DNA of 64,000 nucleotides from Paramoeba atlantica. Its lineage: Eukaryota; Discosea. A program made the translations under genes and the position numbers. Shown one piece after another: positions 20,764-32,120 of this stretch (its first letter is position 1; every line of letters starts with the position of its first letter). The notes under the pieces were generated by a model. That model was not told the origin of the DNA, did not search any database, and worked only from the letters and a program-made list of their open reading frames with translations. Location of the stretch: NCBI GenBank assembly GCA_977017575.1, contig CDRNVI010000018.1, forward strand, positions 186,001 through 250,000, written 5' to 3'.

Positions 20764-20813
20764 AGAAGTCTACGCATGGAAATTTAACCGAGGGGCTAAT
20801 ATCGGGTCAAATG

Positions 20814-20860
20814 CCCCGGAAGGGGGTTATAATTTTCATTGTTCTTTTCCCCGAAAGGGG
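20814..20860 (+). promoter_or_regulatory. Twin GNRA hairpins in the YR2 leader
   Basis: CCCCGGAAGGGG (20814-20825) and CCCCGAAAGGGG (20849-20860) can each form a 4-bp stem with a GNRA tetraloop. YR3 has an equivalent pair in both copies of its A repeat, so they are probably a functional RNA feature (packaging or translation are guesses). Confidence 0.6.
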
Positions 20861-20959
20861 GTTGTAATTGAATCATGTATAAAAGCTACAATATGTATTC
20901 TGAAAATTTACATATTTACTGATTACTTACTTGTAGAATCTTTTTCCTTTACGCGTTTT

Positions 20960-22273
20960 TTGTTTACCATGCGTTCCCAGCGACTTCGCGTGCCGGCGAA
21001 CCCAGGACATGAGCGAGACCGCAGCCCTAAGCGAACACGTCCTCTCTCCCCTTTGGACCCCGACAAACGCCGTTCCTTGTCTTGTCCAGCTGGGCGACCA
21101 CCTCGTTCTGACCCATCTTCGCCAGTAGACTCTTTCGCGGTTCCTTCGCTGCGCTATTCTGGCCGAAACCGACGCACAGTACACCCTTCTCCTTACCCCA
21201 GCCCTTACCCTGACCCCCTAACGGCCCCCCAGAACTCGGGAGATGTTCCCCCACGGCGGCAGAGCACGCTCAACCCTGACCAAGTTGAGCCTTCCCGCTC
21301 CCCTCAGCGTTATGAAGACCTTAATCTCGACCATGTAGACCGTGCTATTCGATCCAACCAAAATGCGCGTGGAATATTGACTCAGACTGCTAAGGAAGAA
21401 TTTGTAACCAAGATAATTAATCTTCTTCGCAAAGAATACCAGGTCACTGTCGAGGCAGTGTGGTCTCGACCAGGTGATGACATTCGACAGACAGTCATAG
21501 GCGACGTTTACATGAAGCACCCAAATGACCCAGTGTCCTTAGAATTGGTCGCTGAGTGGGATGGTGATGTCAATACGGCATACCGCTTTCCCCATCCCGA
21601 CATTACGTATCACGATTTGACGGTCGTCCGTGTTCGGGCAGAGATGCCTGGAGGGCAGCCGGTGGAATCTTTAATCCCGTCCTTTGAACGAGTACGTATT
21701 ACAGACCCCAAAAGCTTCTCCCCCTACGACCCGGTTACGTGGCAACCGTGGATCGACACGGAGGATTTGTTCAAGCCCCGAGACCTCATCCGTGAGCTGC
21801 GGGAGGCGCCGCAGCTAGGGGTTCGATTCAACCCGCCACCGCATCGGGACCGTTTATTCAAGATCCTTATCGAATGGATCTACGCTGCTCGCCTGACGGA
21901 GGGTTGGATGGAGAAACATAACCTTGCTGTGGCAGAACTCATAATCGAGGAACTCCGCAATCTCTACTGGGCCGCTGCGGGTGTTGCTGTCGAACGCGTG
22001 CAACAGCGACTTCATCGTGATGATGATCCGAAGGATCGTTATGGGCAACTCGTTCTCGACGAACAACTCCGAGGTCGTCCCCAAGTTCGATCCTCCCGTC
22101 GTCGGCCTTTCTGCTTCTCGTGTCACCAGCCGGGCCACATTCGTGCGGACTGCCCGCAGATGGCTCAGGCCCAGCACCAGTTTCGTCCCTCCCATCCGAC
22201 GAATCAGGATTTTCGCGGAGGGGTGGCGGGCGGCGCCGTCCGTTACGCCGGCGCAACACGGGGTTCCCACTAG
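20960..22273 (+). CDS. YR2 gag-like protein with CCHC zinc knuckle
   Basis: The plus-strand frame is open over 437 residues, and the first ATG in context is at 20969. The N-terminus is Pro/Arg-rich. A middle domain contains YQVTVEAVWSRPGDDIRQTV, paralleling YEVSVEAVWGHIGETHRQTV in YR3. A retroviral-type knuckle CFSCHQPGHIRADC sits near the C-terminus. The knuckle binds nucleic acid in gag proteins. It is followed by the recombinase frame. Confidence 0.8.
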   Translation: MFTMRSQRLRVPANPGHERDRSPKRTRPLSPLDPDKRRSLSCPAGRPPRSDPSSPVDSFAVPSLRYSGRNRRTVHPSPYPSPYPDPLTAPQNSGDVPPRRQSTLNPDQVEPSRSPQRYEDLNLDHVDRAIRSNQNARGILTQTAKEEFVTKIINLLRKEYQVTVEAVWSRPGDDIRQTVIGDVYMKHPNDPVSLELVAEWDGDVNTAYRFPHPDITYHDLTVVRVRAEMPGGQPVESLIPSFERVRITDPKSFSPYDPVTWQPWIDTEDLFKPRDLIRELREAPQLGVRFNPPPHRDRLFKILIEWIYAARLTEGWMEKHNLAVAELIIEELRNLYWAAAGVAVERVQQRLHRDDDPKDRYGQLVLDEQLRGRPQVRSSRRRPFCFSCHQPGHIRADCPQMAQAQHQFRPSHPTNQDFRGGVAGGAVRYAGATRGSH

Positions 22274-22588
22274 GGAATGCCCCCCACCCCTATTACTCGT
22301 GCCCCTTGCCTCAGGCGGCAAAGGGCTCCTACCGCTCCAACCTTACAAACGCGCTTACCCCGACGGGACTCTCCGGTGAGGCGTCCTCGACCCCCTCTTT
22401 CTTCCAATCCTCCCCTTCCTCATGTTGTTTCCACTCGTCCTCCGCGAAGTCGGTCCCTTCCCATACGCGCACTAAACCAGTCCGCATGAGAAAAACCCGC
22501 CGCAGACCGCAACGCCATTCTCCAAGCCATCCTTCGCCTTCCTCCGAACGACCCACGCACACTACAACTGAGCGACGCTCTCGAACCG

Positions 22589-23398
22589 ATGTGGGCCACG
22601 ACCACATGGGCCAACAGGGAGCGAATTTGGCTACGTATGCAGCAGTACTGCGCGGCAAAGGGTGTTCCTTCAAATTCCACAAACCCGGTTCTCTTCCTAC
22701 ATTCGCTGCCTCTAGCCAGCTCGACGAGAATGGGTTACGCAGGAGGCTTGCGAACTTTATTTCAGTTAATGGGGGAAGAGTCGACTCCCTTAAAACTATA
22801 TATAAAGGCCCTGCAAGCACAGGGGGGGCTAGAGCCCACGCGCCAAATGCAGCCCGTCAACCCCATTCTTCTACAAAAGCTACGCCGACACTTGAATCCG
22901 AAGGAGAGCATGTGTTGCCCCCTATGCTGGAAGGCAGCGGCGCGTTGGACCGAGACCGCGGATTTAAGAAGAGAACAGTTCGTGAGTGTAACAAGCTGCG
23001 AAGTGATAATTTATTGGGGGAGGGGGACAAAGACCACACGCCTAAACCCTTTTCGACCACACCTTTACGCCATTGTAACTGGGCCAGGAACGCCAGAACT
23101 CGCGCAGCATATCCAAAGCATGAACCCCGGGCAACGACTCTGTTACACGACAGTCCGCGAGATGGACCATCAAATACGATCAATACTCGGTCAGGGGTAC
23201 GGGACGCACTCTATCAAAAGGGGGGCAATCACTCATCTGTTTCACGAAATCTCTCTCGGAAATTTGCGCATGCAGGAGGTTCAAAACCTAACAAAACACC
23301 AGAACATAGAATCACTGCTCAGATACAATGCAAACAGCGTTACAACGGCACGGGCCCTCGGGACACAACGAGTGTCTGCACTCCTTCCGGTACTTTAA
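22589..23398 (+). CDS. YR2 tyrosine recombinase
   Basis: A 269-residue open frame that parallels the YR3 recombinase throughout. Catalytic pattern: Arg in ARWTETADL, then GTHSIKRGAITHLFHE (H-x-x-R), TKHQNIESLLRYN (His and Tyr) and ALGTQRVSALLP. It overlaps another open frame leading into RT. Its role is integration of element DNA. Confidence 0.85.
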   Translation: MWATTTWANRERIWLRMQQYCAAKGVPSNSTNPVLFLHSLPLASSTRMGYAGGLRTLFQLMGEESTPLKLYIKALQAQGGLEPTRQMQPVNPILLQKLRRHLNPKESMCCPLCWKAAARWTETADLRREQFVSVTSCEVIIYWGRGTKTTRLNPFRPHLYAIVTGPGTPELAQHIQSMNPGQRLCYTTVREMDHQIRSILGQGYGTHSIKRGAITHLFHEISLGNLRMQEVQNLTKHQNIESLLRYNANSVTTARALGTQRVSALLPVL

Positions 23399-25031
23399 CA
23401 ACCTCTCATGTTACAAAGTGTTTTCACGAAGTCCCCTATCTCCGTAGGCACTCCGTTATATGTGCCCGCCGTAGCTCGCGGCTCGCTATACCGAAGGATA
23501 TGAGTCTACCCCTCCATGTGAAAAAGTCAATCCCGGTGATTAAATTGGACAAAGTGAAGGAATGGTTAAATCCTGCGGCAGCCACACGTTTTCGCAAGGT
23601 ACTAAATGAACTTTTATGGGTTCCTACAGGCCCGTACCCCGAGCCTTCGGTACGTGGTTCTTTGCCCGAGGAAGACATACGTCTACTTGAGGACGCCGGC
23701 GTTATAAGCAAGGTTTCGGGGAAGGACCTACTCAAAAGACCATCCATGCAATATATGATCCCCTTTACAGTGGTTGAACCGACGATGAAGGTAATCAACG
23801 CCGCAGGTTTATATCCTGGACACGAGATGACAACAACAGGCTTTTAAATTATGAACCGGAAGTTGCGCTGTATCACCCATCCAAATATCTACACAAAGCA
23901 CATGATGCTATGGCAGTGAAGCGCGACTTCACTTGTGGTTTTTACCAAATTAGTATTCCCTTGAAGGCACGGCCCAAGTTTAGATTTCGATCGACATTGG
24001 GCGAAGTTTTCGAGATGAACGTTCTTCCCATGGGTCATCGCTGCGCACCAGAAATCATGCACACTGTTACCGCCGCAATTGCCGGCGAGAGGTCGGTGTG
24101 TCAGGAGCGTTTCTCGTTTCACAGAGGTGCCACTGACGTTTACGTCGACGGAGTTCGTTTTTCGGGGACAGCGAACGATGCCGTCGAATACGCTCGCTTT
24201 ATTGACGAGCGGTGTTCCAAAGCAAACGGCCTCTTTAAAGACGCCGGACAGCCCCCTGCTTTGAAGTATGTTTTCAATGGGGTGGCTTTCGACCACGACA
24301 CTCATACGGTCTGCCTGGGACCGAGAGTGGTCAGTAAACTGCAAAAAGACAAATTTCATAAATTGTCTTTTGGTGATCTTGAGGCGGCGGTGGGGCGTCT
24401 TCTGTATGGATCTGCAGTCTTGCGGCTCAATATGCCACGCTTTTATTTCGCGATGAAAGTCGCGCAGCGTAGGATCAACTTATTAAATCGCTGTCCGTAT
24501 TTGATCGACAAGCCAGTTGATCTTCCGGTAGTTACTCGTTCTACACTTACCGAATGGCGAAATGAATTGATATGCAATCTTCCCCGACCCCCGCCTCCTC
24601 ATCCTGACACCGTTCCTCACCACCACAAGTTATACACGGATGCTTCTGCGAAGGGATGGGGGGCCATCATTTACCTTGATTCTGGGGAGGTATTAATTAC
24701 TGGTGAGGCATGGCCGAAAAATTTTAAGTATGAAGTGAATCGGGCCGAAGCGATGGCGGTCCGCTTAGCTATTAAAAAGTTTGCTATGCACTCCCCCAAA
24801 GGAACGTGCTTGGATATCTTCGTGGATAACACCTCCTGTAAGGCAGCGTTGAACAGGAGATTATCGAAGTCAGAAGGAGTGTCAAAGGAATTGAAAGAAA
24901 TAATACGAGACACTGAGAAACGTGGGATTTGTGTCGAGGCGAGATATGTGTCTACGTTGAACAATCCGGCCGATCATATAAGTCGGGGTAAAGAAGTTGA
25001 CATTAAACAGATTGAAAAGTGTGTGATGTAA
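23399..25031 (+). pseudogene. YR2 RT-RNase H region
   Basis: RT of the DIRS/VIPER type (KRDFTCGFYQISIP, NVLPMGHRCAPEIM, DVYVDGVRFSG, RRINLLNRCPYL) followed by RNase H (HKLYTDASAKGWGA, NRAEAMAVRLAI, DIFVDNTSCKAAL, STLNNPADHISRG). Treated as a fossil with about one break. It closely parallels the intact-looking YR3 region. Confidence 0.8.
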
Positions 25032-25378
25032 AGGGCACGATAATAGACCGGTCATCTATTATTGTGTTATCCTTCCCTAGTTATTTTCGAAAAAAAAAAA
25101 AAAATTACTGTGTGTTTGGGAAAATATTGTGACGTGTGTGTGGGCAGGTAGCCGCCGGGTTTGGCGGGTGCAACCCGCTAACATAGTGATATATTATAAA
25201 TTTATATTGTTTGTTTTGAAAGGCCTATTTTGTCAAGATGATGTAGAAGCTACATACGTTTCAATTTGCTTTTCATGTATATGATATGAATAGGTGAACT
25301 CATGTGAAAATAAATTATTATTTCATCTTTATAGTTATTTTCTTTTATGTCCTGTGCGGCCCCTCGGTGTGGATTTCA
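25032..25378 (+). other. YR2 3' non-coding region
   Basis: AT-rich tail with a hairpin-like GGGTTTGGCGGGTGCAACCC near 25157 and an A-run at 25091-25105. It ends GGATTTCA at the copy B junction. No gene. Confidence 0.55.
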
Positions 25379-25572
25379 CCTGGATGCGTCAAATGTGCAG
25401 GACACAATGTAACTACGAAGCATCATGCCCTTGTTCGCTACCTTTACGAGCTATGCCTCCGAGCTGGCTTGCCGTGTGAACGTGAACCTCGTCAGTTCAG
25501 TTACTATGAGTGCTCTGCGTGCGCAGCCACGATCCACCCTGAAAACAAAATTTTTATTAAAACATACGGCGG
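25379..25572 (+). pseudogene. RLE-I LINE copy B, RLE fragment
   Basis: Resumes the RLE: PGCVKCAGHNVTTKHHALV, RYLYELCLRAGLPCEREPRQ, FSYYECSACAATI, and stops soon after GGND. The RSGPDL and YDLTVV part of the nuclease is missing, so this copy is truncated here and an unrelated minus-strand fragment follows. Confidence 0.8.
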
Positions 25573-25602
25573 AAACGACTAGATGTGAGGAAAGGCTTTA
25601 TG

Positions 25603-25740
25603 CTATTGTTTCATTCCTCCAATCCACTTTTCTTCAGGGATGTATTCCCGGAGCTGTGATACTACGGTGTATGCCGATAGCTTTTCGAGTTCGAGCTGGA
25701 AAGCGTCACGCACATTCTCATATTTTTGGTTTGCACGCTG
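25603..25740 (-). pseudogene. 3' end of an unrecognised gene or element, copy 2
   Basis: Minus-strand frame ending at the stop 25603-25605, with QKYENVRDAFQLELEKLSAY, QLREYIP and WIGGMKQ. It matches the fragment at 16033-16145 over about 37 codons. Upstream (25741-25886) I see no clear coding. After both stops lies a similar GCCTTTCC/GACCTTTCC sequence. Family unknown. Confidence 0.45.
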
Positions 25741-25886
25741 TGACAACGCTTTTAGTCTTTCCATTCATGTTCCGCGGGGGCGGTTGCCCCTTGATCTCTG
25801 GAGAGAGCTCTGGGGAAAGGGTCGTAAGAAAGGACATCGTGCCTCTGGGATTCCCTCCTGTCTGTCAAAATCTTGGTTCTTCAAAC

Positions 25887-26929
25887 GTTTCTCATGGTTA
25901 CGCCTTCCCCCCAAAAAGGGCGGGATCGGTCTTACGCCTTCGGAACCAATACGCGAGGTTCAGTTTTCAAAGTCGAAACAAGCTGCGCTGGAGCGCTCCA
26001 AACATCTTTCAGCTTCAACCAGCATTTTGACTTTGACAAGTGGATCTCAGGGGTCCCAGAGACCTTCCATTGATGAGTCCGTATCCGAAGAGCTGCATCA
26101 TAACTTAGTACGCGACAACCTGATGAAATGCAAAGACAACGCTGTCATCATCAAGGCAGCCAGCGAAAAAGGAAACTCCTGTTGGCTAAACTCCTCTGCT
26201 AGGCAAATCTCCTCTCAGCACTTCACGCTCGCTTTAATGCCACGCCTAGGCATAGCCCACCCATCATTACCGACGAATCTGAAATGCCCTGGGTGTCAGA
26301 TACTGTTGTCTGCTCAGGACGCGATTGCACACGTCACAGGTTGCGTCAAGTGTACGGGTAACAATGCGTCAACAAAACACAACTGCATGGTACGCAGGAT
26401 TTACGACTTATGCATAAAAGCTGGAATTCCGTGCGAAATGGAGCCTAGACCATTCTCTAGTTATCGCTGCCTGAAATGCAACGAGGTGGTGGAAGGAGAG
26501 AGGAAGTCAGAGCATCAACGGACATGCGGTTCTCCCTCCTTCCACCGTTCCGGACCGGATTTGGCGATATACTGGGCAACGGGAATTATCTATTACGACT
26601 TCACAATCCTGCATGAATTTGCCCCATCGAATGCCGGCAGAAGCGGGGCGCAGTTAATGCGAGATGCAATTAAAAGGAAACACGCCACGTACGTCAAAAC
26701 AGGTTTGATACCGTTTGAGCAATTTAAATGCATCCCCATGCTTTCTGGAGGAGCGCTTCATAGCGGCACTAAGATTCTCCTTAACTCGCTTGCTGATGTG
26801 TGCGGCTTATCGCGAGAGTTCGTAATACATGATCTCGCCTTGCGCTTGCAAGAGTTGAACGGGTCGATCGCGCTTTCTCAGCTTCGGAGATTCATTGACC
26901 CTCGCAGCGACGAAGAGTCTGCCTTTTGA
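25887..26929 (+). pseudogene. RLE-I LINE copy C, 5'-truncated
   Basis: Starts in the thumb region (WLRLPPKKGGIGLTPSEP) and is open to its natural stop. It includes LERSKHLSAST, KGNSCWL, FTLALMPRLGIAHPSLP, LKCPGC, GCVKCTGNNASTKHNCMVRR, EPRPFSSYRC, RSGPDLAIYW, YYDFTILHEFAP and LQELNGSIALSQLRRF. The RLE domain is complete and uninterrupted, but the RT is absent. The frame can be read from 25640, yet its first 80 codons are antisense of the fragment above. Confidence 0.82.
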
Positions 26930-27065
26930 AGAAGTTCTTTTTCGAACGTAGTTAATAAATGAAAAAGTGGAAATATTAACCCCTTTTTGATCTAATCTCA
27001 TATGTAAACCTGGGTGTGTTATTAACTGAAGAGACAGGAAGTTTCCTTCTTGCTGCAAAAAAAAA
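26930..27065 (+). other. Copy C 3' flank and a short dispersed repeat
   Basis: No gene. Near 27026-27056, ACTGAAGAGACAGGAAGTTT and the bases after it match 60915-60945 closely. An A-run follows at about 27057-27070, then copy D. Confidence 0.55.
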
Positions 27066-28014
27066 AAAAAGACAGCACGCAGCTTTAGAGCAGCAAAAAA
27101 AGTTTTCAGCTCAAGTCGCGACGTGCGATGCCTCAACAGTGGCCGCTGTACCGGAAGAAGAGTCTGCGGAGAAAGCAGTACACAAGGCGATAAAAACGCG
27201 TCTGTGTGAAACCAAGAAAACTGCGCAGATAATGCAGGCAACTACTCGGAAAGGAAGCTACTCGTGGCTGCACGCGACCGAACGATTTATACCGACGCGA
27301 CAATACACCCTAGCAGTGATGCCGAGGCTCGGTATCTGTCACCCGGAGCTCCCTTCATCCTTTCTCTGCCCGGGCTGCAAAACGGAAATCAACGGCGAGA
27401 CCGCTCTCACCCACGTGCCGGGATGCGTCAGGTGCACCGGAACGAATTCGACTACGAAGCACAATTGTCTGATTCGTTACATCTACGACCTTTGCATGAA
27501 GGCCGGTATCCCATGCGAGCGGGAGCCCCGTCAGTTTTCATCGTACACGTGCCTCGGGTGCTCGGAGGTAATTTCCGAAGAGCGAAAGAGGGAGCATGCA
27601 ACAGCGTGCAAAGGCAGCGCGTTGCATCGATCGGGCCCCGATTTGGTAGTATATTGGGCCACAGGGGAGATCTTTTATGACCTTACAGTCGTACACGAGC
27701 TCGCTCCTTCCATTCTCGGTACCAAGCCAGCAAAAGCACTCCAAGACGCGATCACGAGGAAACGCACCAAGTACGTGGCGACCAAAATATTAAGAGAGGA
27801 CAACTTTCGGTGCTTACCCATCCTTGCAAGCGGATCACTTCACGCCAACACAAGAGAGCTACTACACATTTTGGCCGAGAAATCGTCCATGAATCCGCAG
27901 GCGGTGGAACGAGACTTTGCGCTGCATTTGCAAGAATTGAATGGGGCAGTGTTAAACTGCCAGTTGCGTCGGTTCTTGGAGCCCCGTACAGAGGAGGATA
28001 CTTATGGCTTCTAG
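27066..28014 (+). pseudogene. RLE-I LINE copy D, 5'-truncated
   Basis: Begins after an A-run at RQHAALEQQKKFSAQVA and is open to the stop. It carries RKGSYSWL, YTLAVMPRLGICHPELP, FLCPGC, GCVRCTGTNSTTKHNCLIRY, EPRQFSSYTC, RSGPDLVVYW, FYDLTVVHELAP and LQELNGAVLNCQLRRF. It is a complete RLE domain without RT, typical of 5' truncation during LINE insertion. Confidence 0.85.
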
Positions 28015-28206
28015 ATTTAGCTTTAATTTCTTTAGAATGGATTTCTTACACTGGTTTTTTAATATATAGTTAGAGATGTGCGGTTGTAGTTTTCTCTCAA
28101 AGAAGCGAGAGAAGGGGGGAAGGAAAAATGAGGAGAAGGAACGAGTCGATTCCCTTTGTAAGACACCTTTTCCAGAACCTTTGCAAAAAAAAAAAAAAAA
28201 AAAAAA
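28015..28206 (+). other. Copy D 3' flank and poly(A)
   Basis: Non-coding and purine-rich, ending CCTTTGC plus a run of about 24 A. Element E begins in this A-run. Confidence 0.6.
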
Positions 28207-28244
28207 AACTTTAACGATAAAGATACAGTTTCTGTACCTTGTTG
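28207..28244 (+). other. Spliced-leader-like exon at the 5' end of E
   Basis: 38 nt: AACTTTAACGATAAAGAT then ACAGTTTCTGTACCTTGTTG. The core ACAGTTTCTGTAC and the TTG end match euglenozoan SL exons from memory. It is followed not by an SL-gene intron (GT...) but by the element's leader and ATG, so it looks like a reverse-transcribed trans-spliced RNA end rather than an SL gene. Confidence 0.75.
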
Positions 28245-28280
28245 AATTATTTTTCTTTCCCTATTTCTTTTATCCGGACA

Positions 28281-31200
28281 ATGAGGGAGGCTGATTCATG
28301 CGGCTCGACGACGATACGAGAAGATGACCTTTTTGCCCAAGAGGAGAAAACACACACGCCAGGCTCCTGGGACCAGTTTGAGGGTAATCAGCATCTTATC
28401 GCTGCAACTAGTACATACGATGAATCCCTCTACACGACGCCCATACCAGAAAATATTACACCGGCCTGGCAAGACAAAATGGAAACGGCACTACAATCTT
28501 TGCACCGAGAGAAGCAGACACCTGACACGGAGATGATTTTATCGGCAGACGAAGAGAGAAATCATTCCAGTGTATCAAGAGACTGTGCCCCCAATACGTC
28601 TGGCAAAGGTCAAGAAGTAACAAGCCAAACCCCAGAGCGGTACGAACCACATTCCATGGCCACAGCGAGGCTTCTCCCACGAAAAAGCCCTCTTTCTAGC
28701 CAAAAGTCGACGCCCAAAATTTTCGAGAGAGGGGTTAGTAAAGATTCCAAGACTCGCCAACCAGCTAGACGAGACAAAATGAGACGTCGCACCTGTCCAG
28801 TCGAAGTGTGCAACTGGAGCACCGCATCACACGGAGGGAAGTGGCAGGCCTACTACCATCACGTCGCAAGCCAACATAGCGATACTGTGCCTTCGGAATG
28901 GTGGGAAAAAGAAGGACGTTTCTTATGCCCCTCATGCGGCAAGCACTATGATCACAATAAAAAAGCTTCCCATGAGGAAAAATGTCAAGACTCCTTGGGC
29001 TCTTACACCTCGTCGCTAACCTGTGAGCCAGAAACCGAAGAGGCTTCCATTTCCCAAATTTACAAGGATTCGCTCCCGTCTCTTGATTGTGTCTGCTCTT
29101 ACGCCATCAACACATGCAAAGATGTACCATTCCGATGCAGACAACAGTGGGCCTCTGTTTTGACTCAAACAATGGCTGCAGTGGTTAGAGAGAACTCGGT
29201 TGAGGCCTGTACACGCTTAGCGATGCTCCCAAAATGTGTCCTGCCCGCGCCCAAAAGAGGGGGACGAAAAGGAAATTCGTCCTATACCACGAAAACGAGC
29301 CAACGCATGGATCGCTGGGAATCCAGGGAATACGCGGCACTGTGGAGCGAATCTGTTGCGCAAATGGTAAAGAAGCGGGAGAGGAGCGACGATGAGGAAG
29401 TGGACGAGTCCGGCAAGGCGGCGAAACGAGCCGAGTTGCTGGCCAGACAAGGGGAGTTTTCCCGTGCGATGGCAGCCCTTACAGCAGCACCGATGGCACC
29501 TGAATCCGAAGAAACTTACGAAAAACTCCAATCGAAGCACCCAGGTAGATTACCTTTATCATCTTCCGTCACATTCCGACCCATAGAAGGAGAGCCTTTA
29601 CATCTATCCGAAGGCGAAGTTGAAAAGGCACTACGCAGTTTCCGGCGCGGAACATCGGCTGGCACCATGGGCCTCCGCCCTGAGCATCTCCAGAGCGCCT
29701 TAGCAGCACACCCTGATGACAAGGTACAGCCGCTTTTCTATCTCAAGGAAGTCATGAACCTCTTGCTGTCCGGGAAAGGTTGTCTCCAAGTCCAGAAGTT
29801 CTTCAGCGGCGCCAGACTATGTGCCTTAGAAAAAGGAGAAAATGATGTCCGTCCTATTGCTGCCGGCGAAACAATAAGGCGACTTGTGAGCAAAGCGGCC
29901 TGCTCCGCAGTAAAGGAAAAGGCAAGCAAACTACTCTGGCCTCATCAATACGGAGTCGCAACACCTGCAGGGGCCGAACGCCTGATCCACCTGTGTAAGC
30001 ACGTGATGGCTTCTCAGGCGGGAAGTTCTGATTTCACGCTATGTAAAGTGGATCTGCGAAATGCCTTTAACAACATCTCAAGAACTGCCTTTGCTGCACT
30101 TACGAGGGAGCACTTCCCGGAGCTCTCCCCGTGGGTTGAATGGTGTTACACCACCGAGAGTATTCTCACTTACGGTTTCCGTCAGATTTCTTCAAAGGAG
30201 GGTGTGCAACAAGGGGATCCGTTGGGTCCTTTACTTTTTTCCCTCGTCATGCAAATGGTTACTACCGAGATAGATCGACAACTTCCTGGTCTTCTTAAGC
30301 TTAATCTGTGGTATTTGGATGACGGCATTCTCGGGGGGAAGGCTCAAGACTTCAGACGAGCTTTAGACATCATCGAACGAGTCGGCCCACAGTGGGGAAT
30401 CTTCCTAAACGCCAACAAGTGCGAGGCGATCACACATCCTGAATCCGCCGAACACCTGGACAGCTTCGGCAACATCCCGACGACTAAAAAGACAAGCGAG
30501 GGAAATTTTTCAATTTTAGGTAGCCCTGTAGGAACGACTGATTTCTGCACAGAATTTCTCCGTAAACACACCCTGTTGCCTGCTGAAGAATCCCTAGCCG
30601 CGATCGAATACATGGAAGACCCGCAAGTTTCCCTTGCACTCATCCGACAGTGTGCTGGTTTCAGCCAAATGGCATATTCTCTTAGAACCACACCCACCAA
30701 TTCCGTCCATGAGCTATGCGAAGAACTTGACACAGCAATACTACATACCACGGAACGCTCTATATGTCCTTTAAATGAAGATGCTGCCGCACAAGTACAA
30801 CGTCCAAAATCTTACGGTGGATTCGGGCTGCGCTCTTCAGCGATGCATGCCTCATCGGCGTACGTTTCCTCAGTCTCTTTCGCAGCGGATAAGGACAACT
30901 GGAACTCCCTCGACGCAAAAGATTTTGCTGATGCAGTACTGGACGTCAATTCACGAGCGGGCACCAGCGTCCTGGAAGAGAAAACCGGTCTAATTTCCCC
31001 TCAGCACGCTTCCTCTCTCTCTCACCTCAAAAAAGTACTGGGTCTCCGTGGATCAAAACGACCTCTCCCGGCGAATCTTCCCGTAGCACCACCCGGAGAC
31101 ACGACGACCCCTTACTTTGAACAAACGAAACTCGACCACGAGTTTTCATCTTCCAACGACCGAGTCGCACGCCAAAAGGTGCTCAGCCGTGCAATTTCTT

Positions 31201-32120
31201 CCCGCGAGTACACCGATGCATATCAGAAAGCTGATCCTCAAACGAGGGCACGTTGGATATCTCAATCTGGAAAAGGGGCAGGTGACTGGCTGTTTGTCAC
31301 GCCCTCCAGGGAAAAGGGGCACGCCTTTACTAAAACGGAGTTCCGCACCCTGCGCACCTGGTGGCTAGGACAAAAAGTATATCCAGAAACACACCCCTGT
31401 CCCGTCTCAGGCTGCACGCTTCCGATGGGACCACAAGGAGACCACGCATTGGTCTGTAAACACGACTACGGGATCTCTGCGAGGCAGAATGCCTTGGCCC
31501 TCCAGTTCTTTGACGTTTGTCAAAAGGCCAATTTGTCTCCGAAAAGGGAGCACAGCCTCGGCAACAGAGGTCCAGGGGGGGCACTCACAAGACCAGGGGA
31601 TGTGTTCCTTCCGAGCTACACGCTCGGTAAAGGCCTTGTCTTTGATTTTGCGGTGACCCACGTCCAGCAACAGAAATATACGGACCTGGTCCGTTCTGCT
31701 GGCATGGTAGCTGCAGGGGCCTTCGCAGAGAAATATGCAACGAACCACAAGCGTGGACAAAGGCAAGAGGCTATAGAGGCCGGACATGATTTCACCGCCA
31801 TGGTAGTGGAATCGTAAGGATCATGGAACCCGACGTCCCTCCATATGCTGAAGAAGATCGCGGGAAAAAGAGCCGCAGCATGTAAGGGTGATATGTCCGA
31901 GCAAGCGTCAATGTTTTTTCTTCTCCAGGACATGAACGTTACGCTCATGCGGTCTCAGGCACGAATGCTTGTAAGACGCATGGCAGACGTGGATATCCAT
32001 GCCAGTCTCGCTTTACTGCACGAGGCACCCTCTGACACCACACCAAATCGTGCCAGCTGCGGACCGGCAGGAGCGATCGAGCCTACAGTGCCTATTCTCA
32101 CGCCTCGCCTTCGTGAGTGA
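28281..32120 (+). pseudogene. RLE-II ORF of E: zinc fingers, RT, RLE (one nonsense codon)
   Basis: The ATG at 28281 follows the SL-like leader. N-terminal motif GSWDQFEGNQHLI, STYDESLYTTPIP; two C2H2 fingers near residues 172 and 215 (CPVEVCNW...H, FLCPSCGKHY...C). A CKDVPFRCRQQW and PKCVLPAPKRGG block follows, then RT from about 470 (RRGTSAGTMGLRPEHL, CKVDLRNAFNN, GVQQGDPLGPLLFSL, YLDDG near 678). The RLE lies near 1039-1130 (CPVSGCTLP, HALVCKH, ARQNAL, TRPGDVFLP, FDFAVTH). A TAA at 31815-31817 interrupts the C-terminus; copy 41756 has TAC there. The same frame then runs to 32120 (MRSQARMLVRRM). Confidence 0.88.

Larger units (their letters stand above)
20764..25378 (+). mobile_element. YR2: VIPER/DIRS-like retroelement (fossil, about one break)
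   Basis: Order: leader with two hairpins, gag with zinc knuckle, tyrosine recombinase, RT, RNase H. It starts AGAAGTCTACGCATGGAAAT and ends GGATTTCA, close to the ends of YR3 and YR5. It interrupts copy B between ALTHI and PGC, and the host sequence resumes with no base lost or duplicated, as expected for recombinase integration. No split direct repeats were found, unlike YR3. It looks nearly whole, with about one break, so moderately young. Confidence 0.85.

Noticed and set aside
25640-25886. N-terminal 80 residues of the copy C frame
   Set aside because: They are antisense to the unknown fragment at 25603-25740; the RLE-I pattern starts only at WLRLPPKKGG.
28207-28244. SL RNA gene array or a CRE-type insertion in SL genes
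   Set aside because: The SL-like exon is followed directly by the element leader and ATG with no GT intron, and the element does not split the exon.
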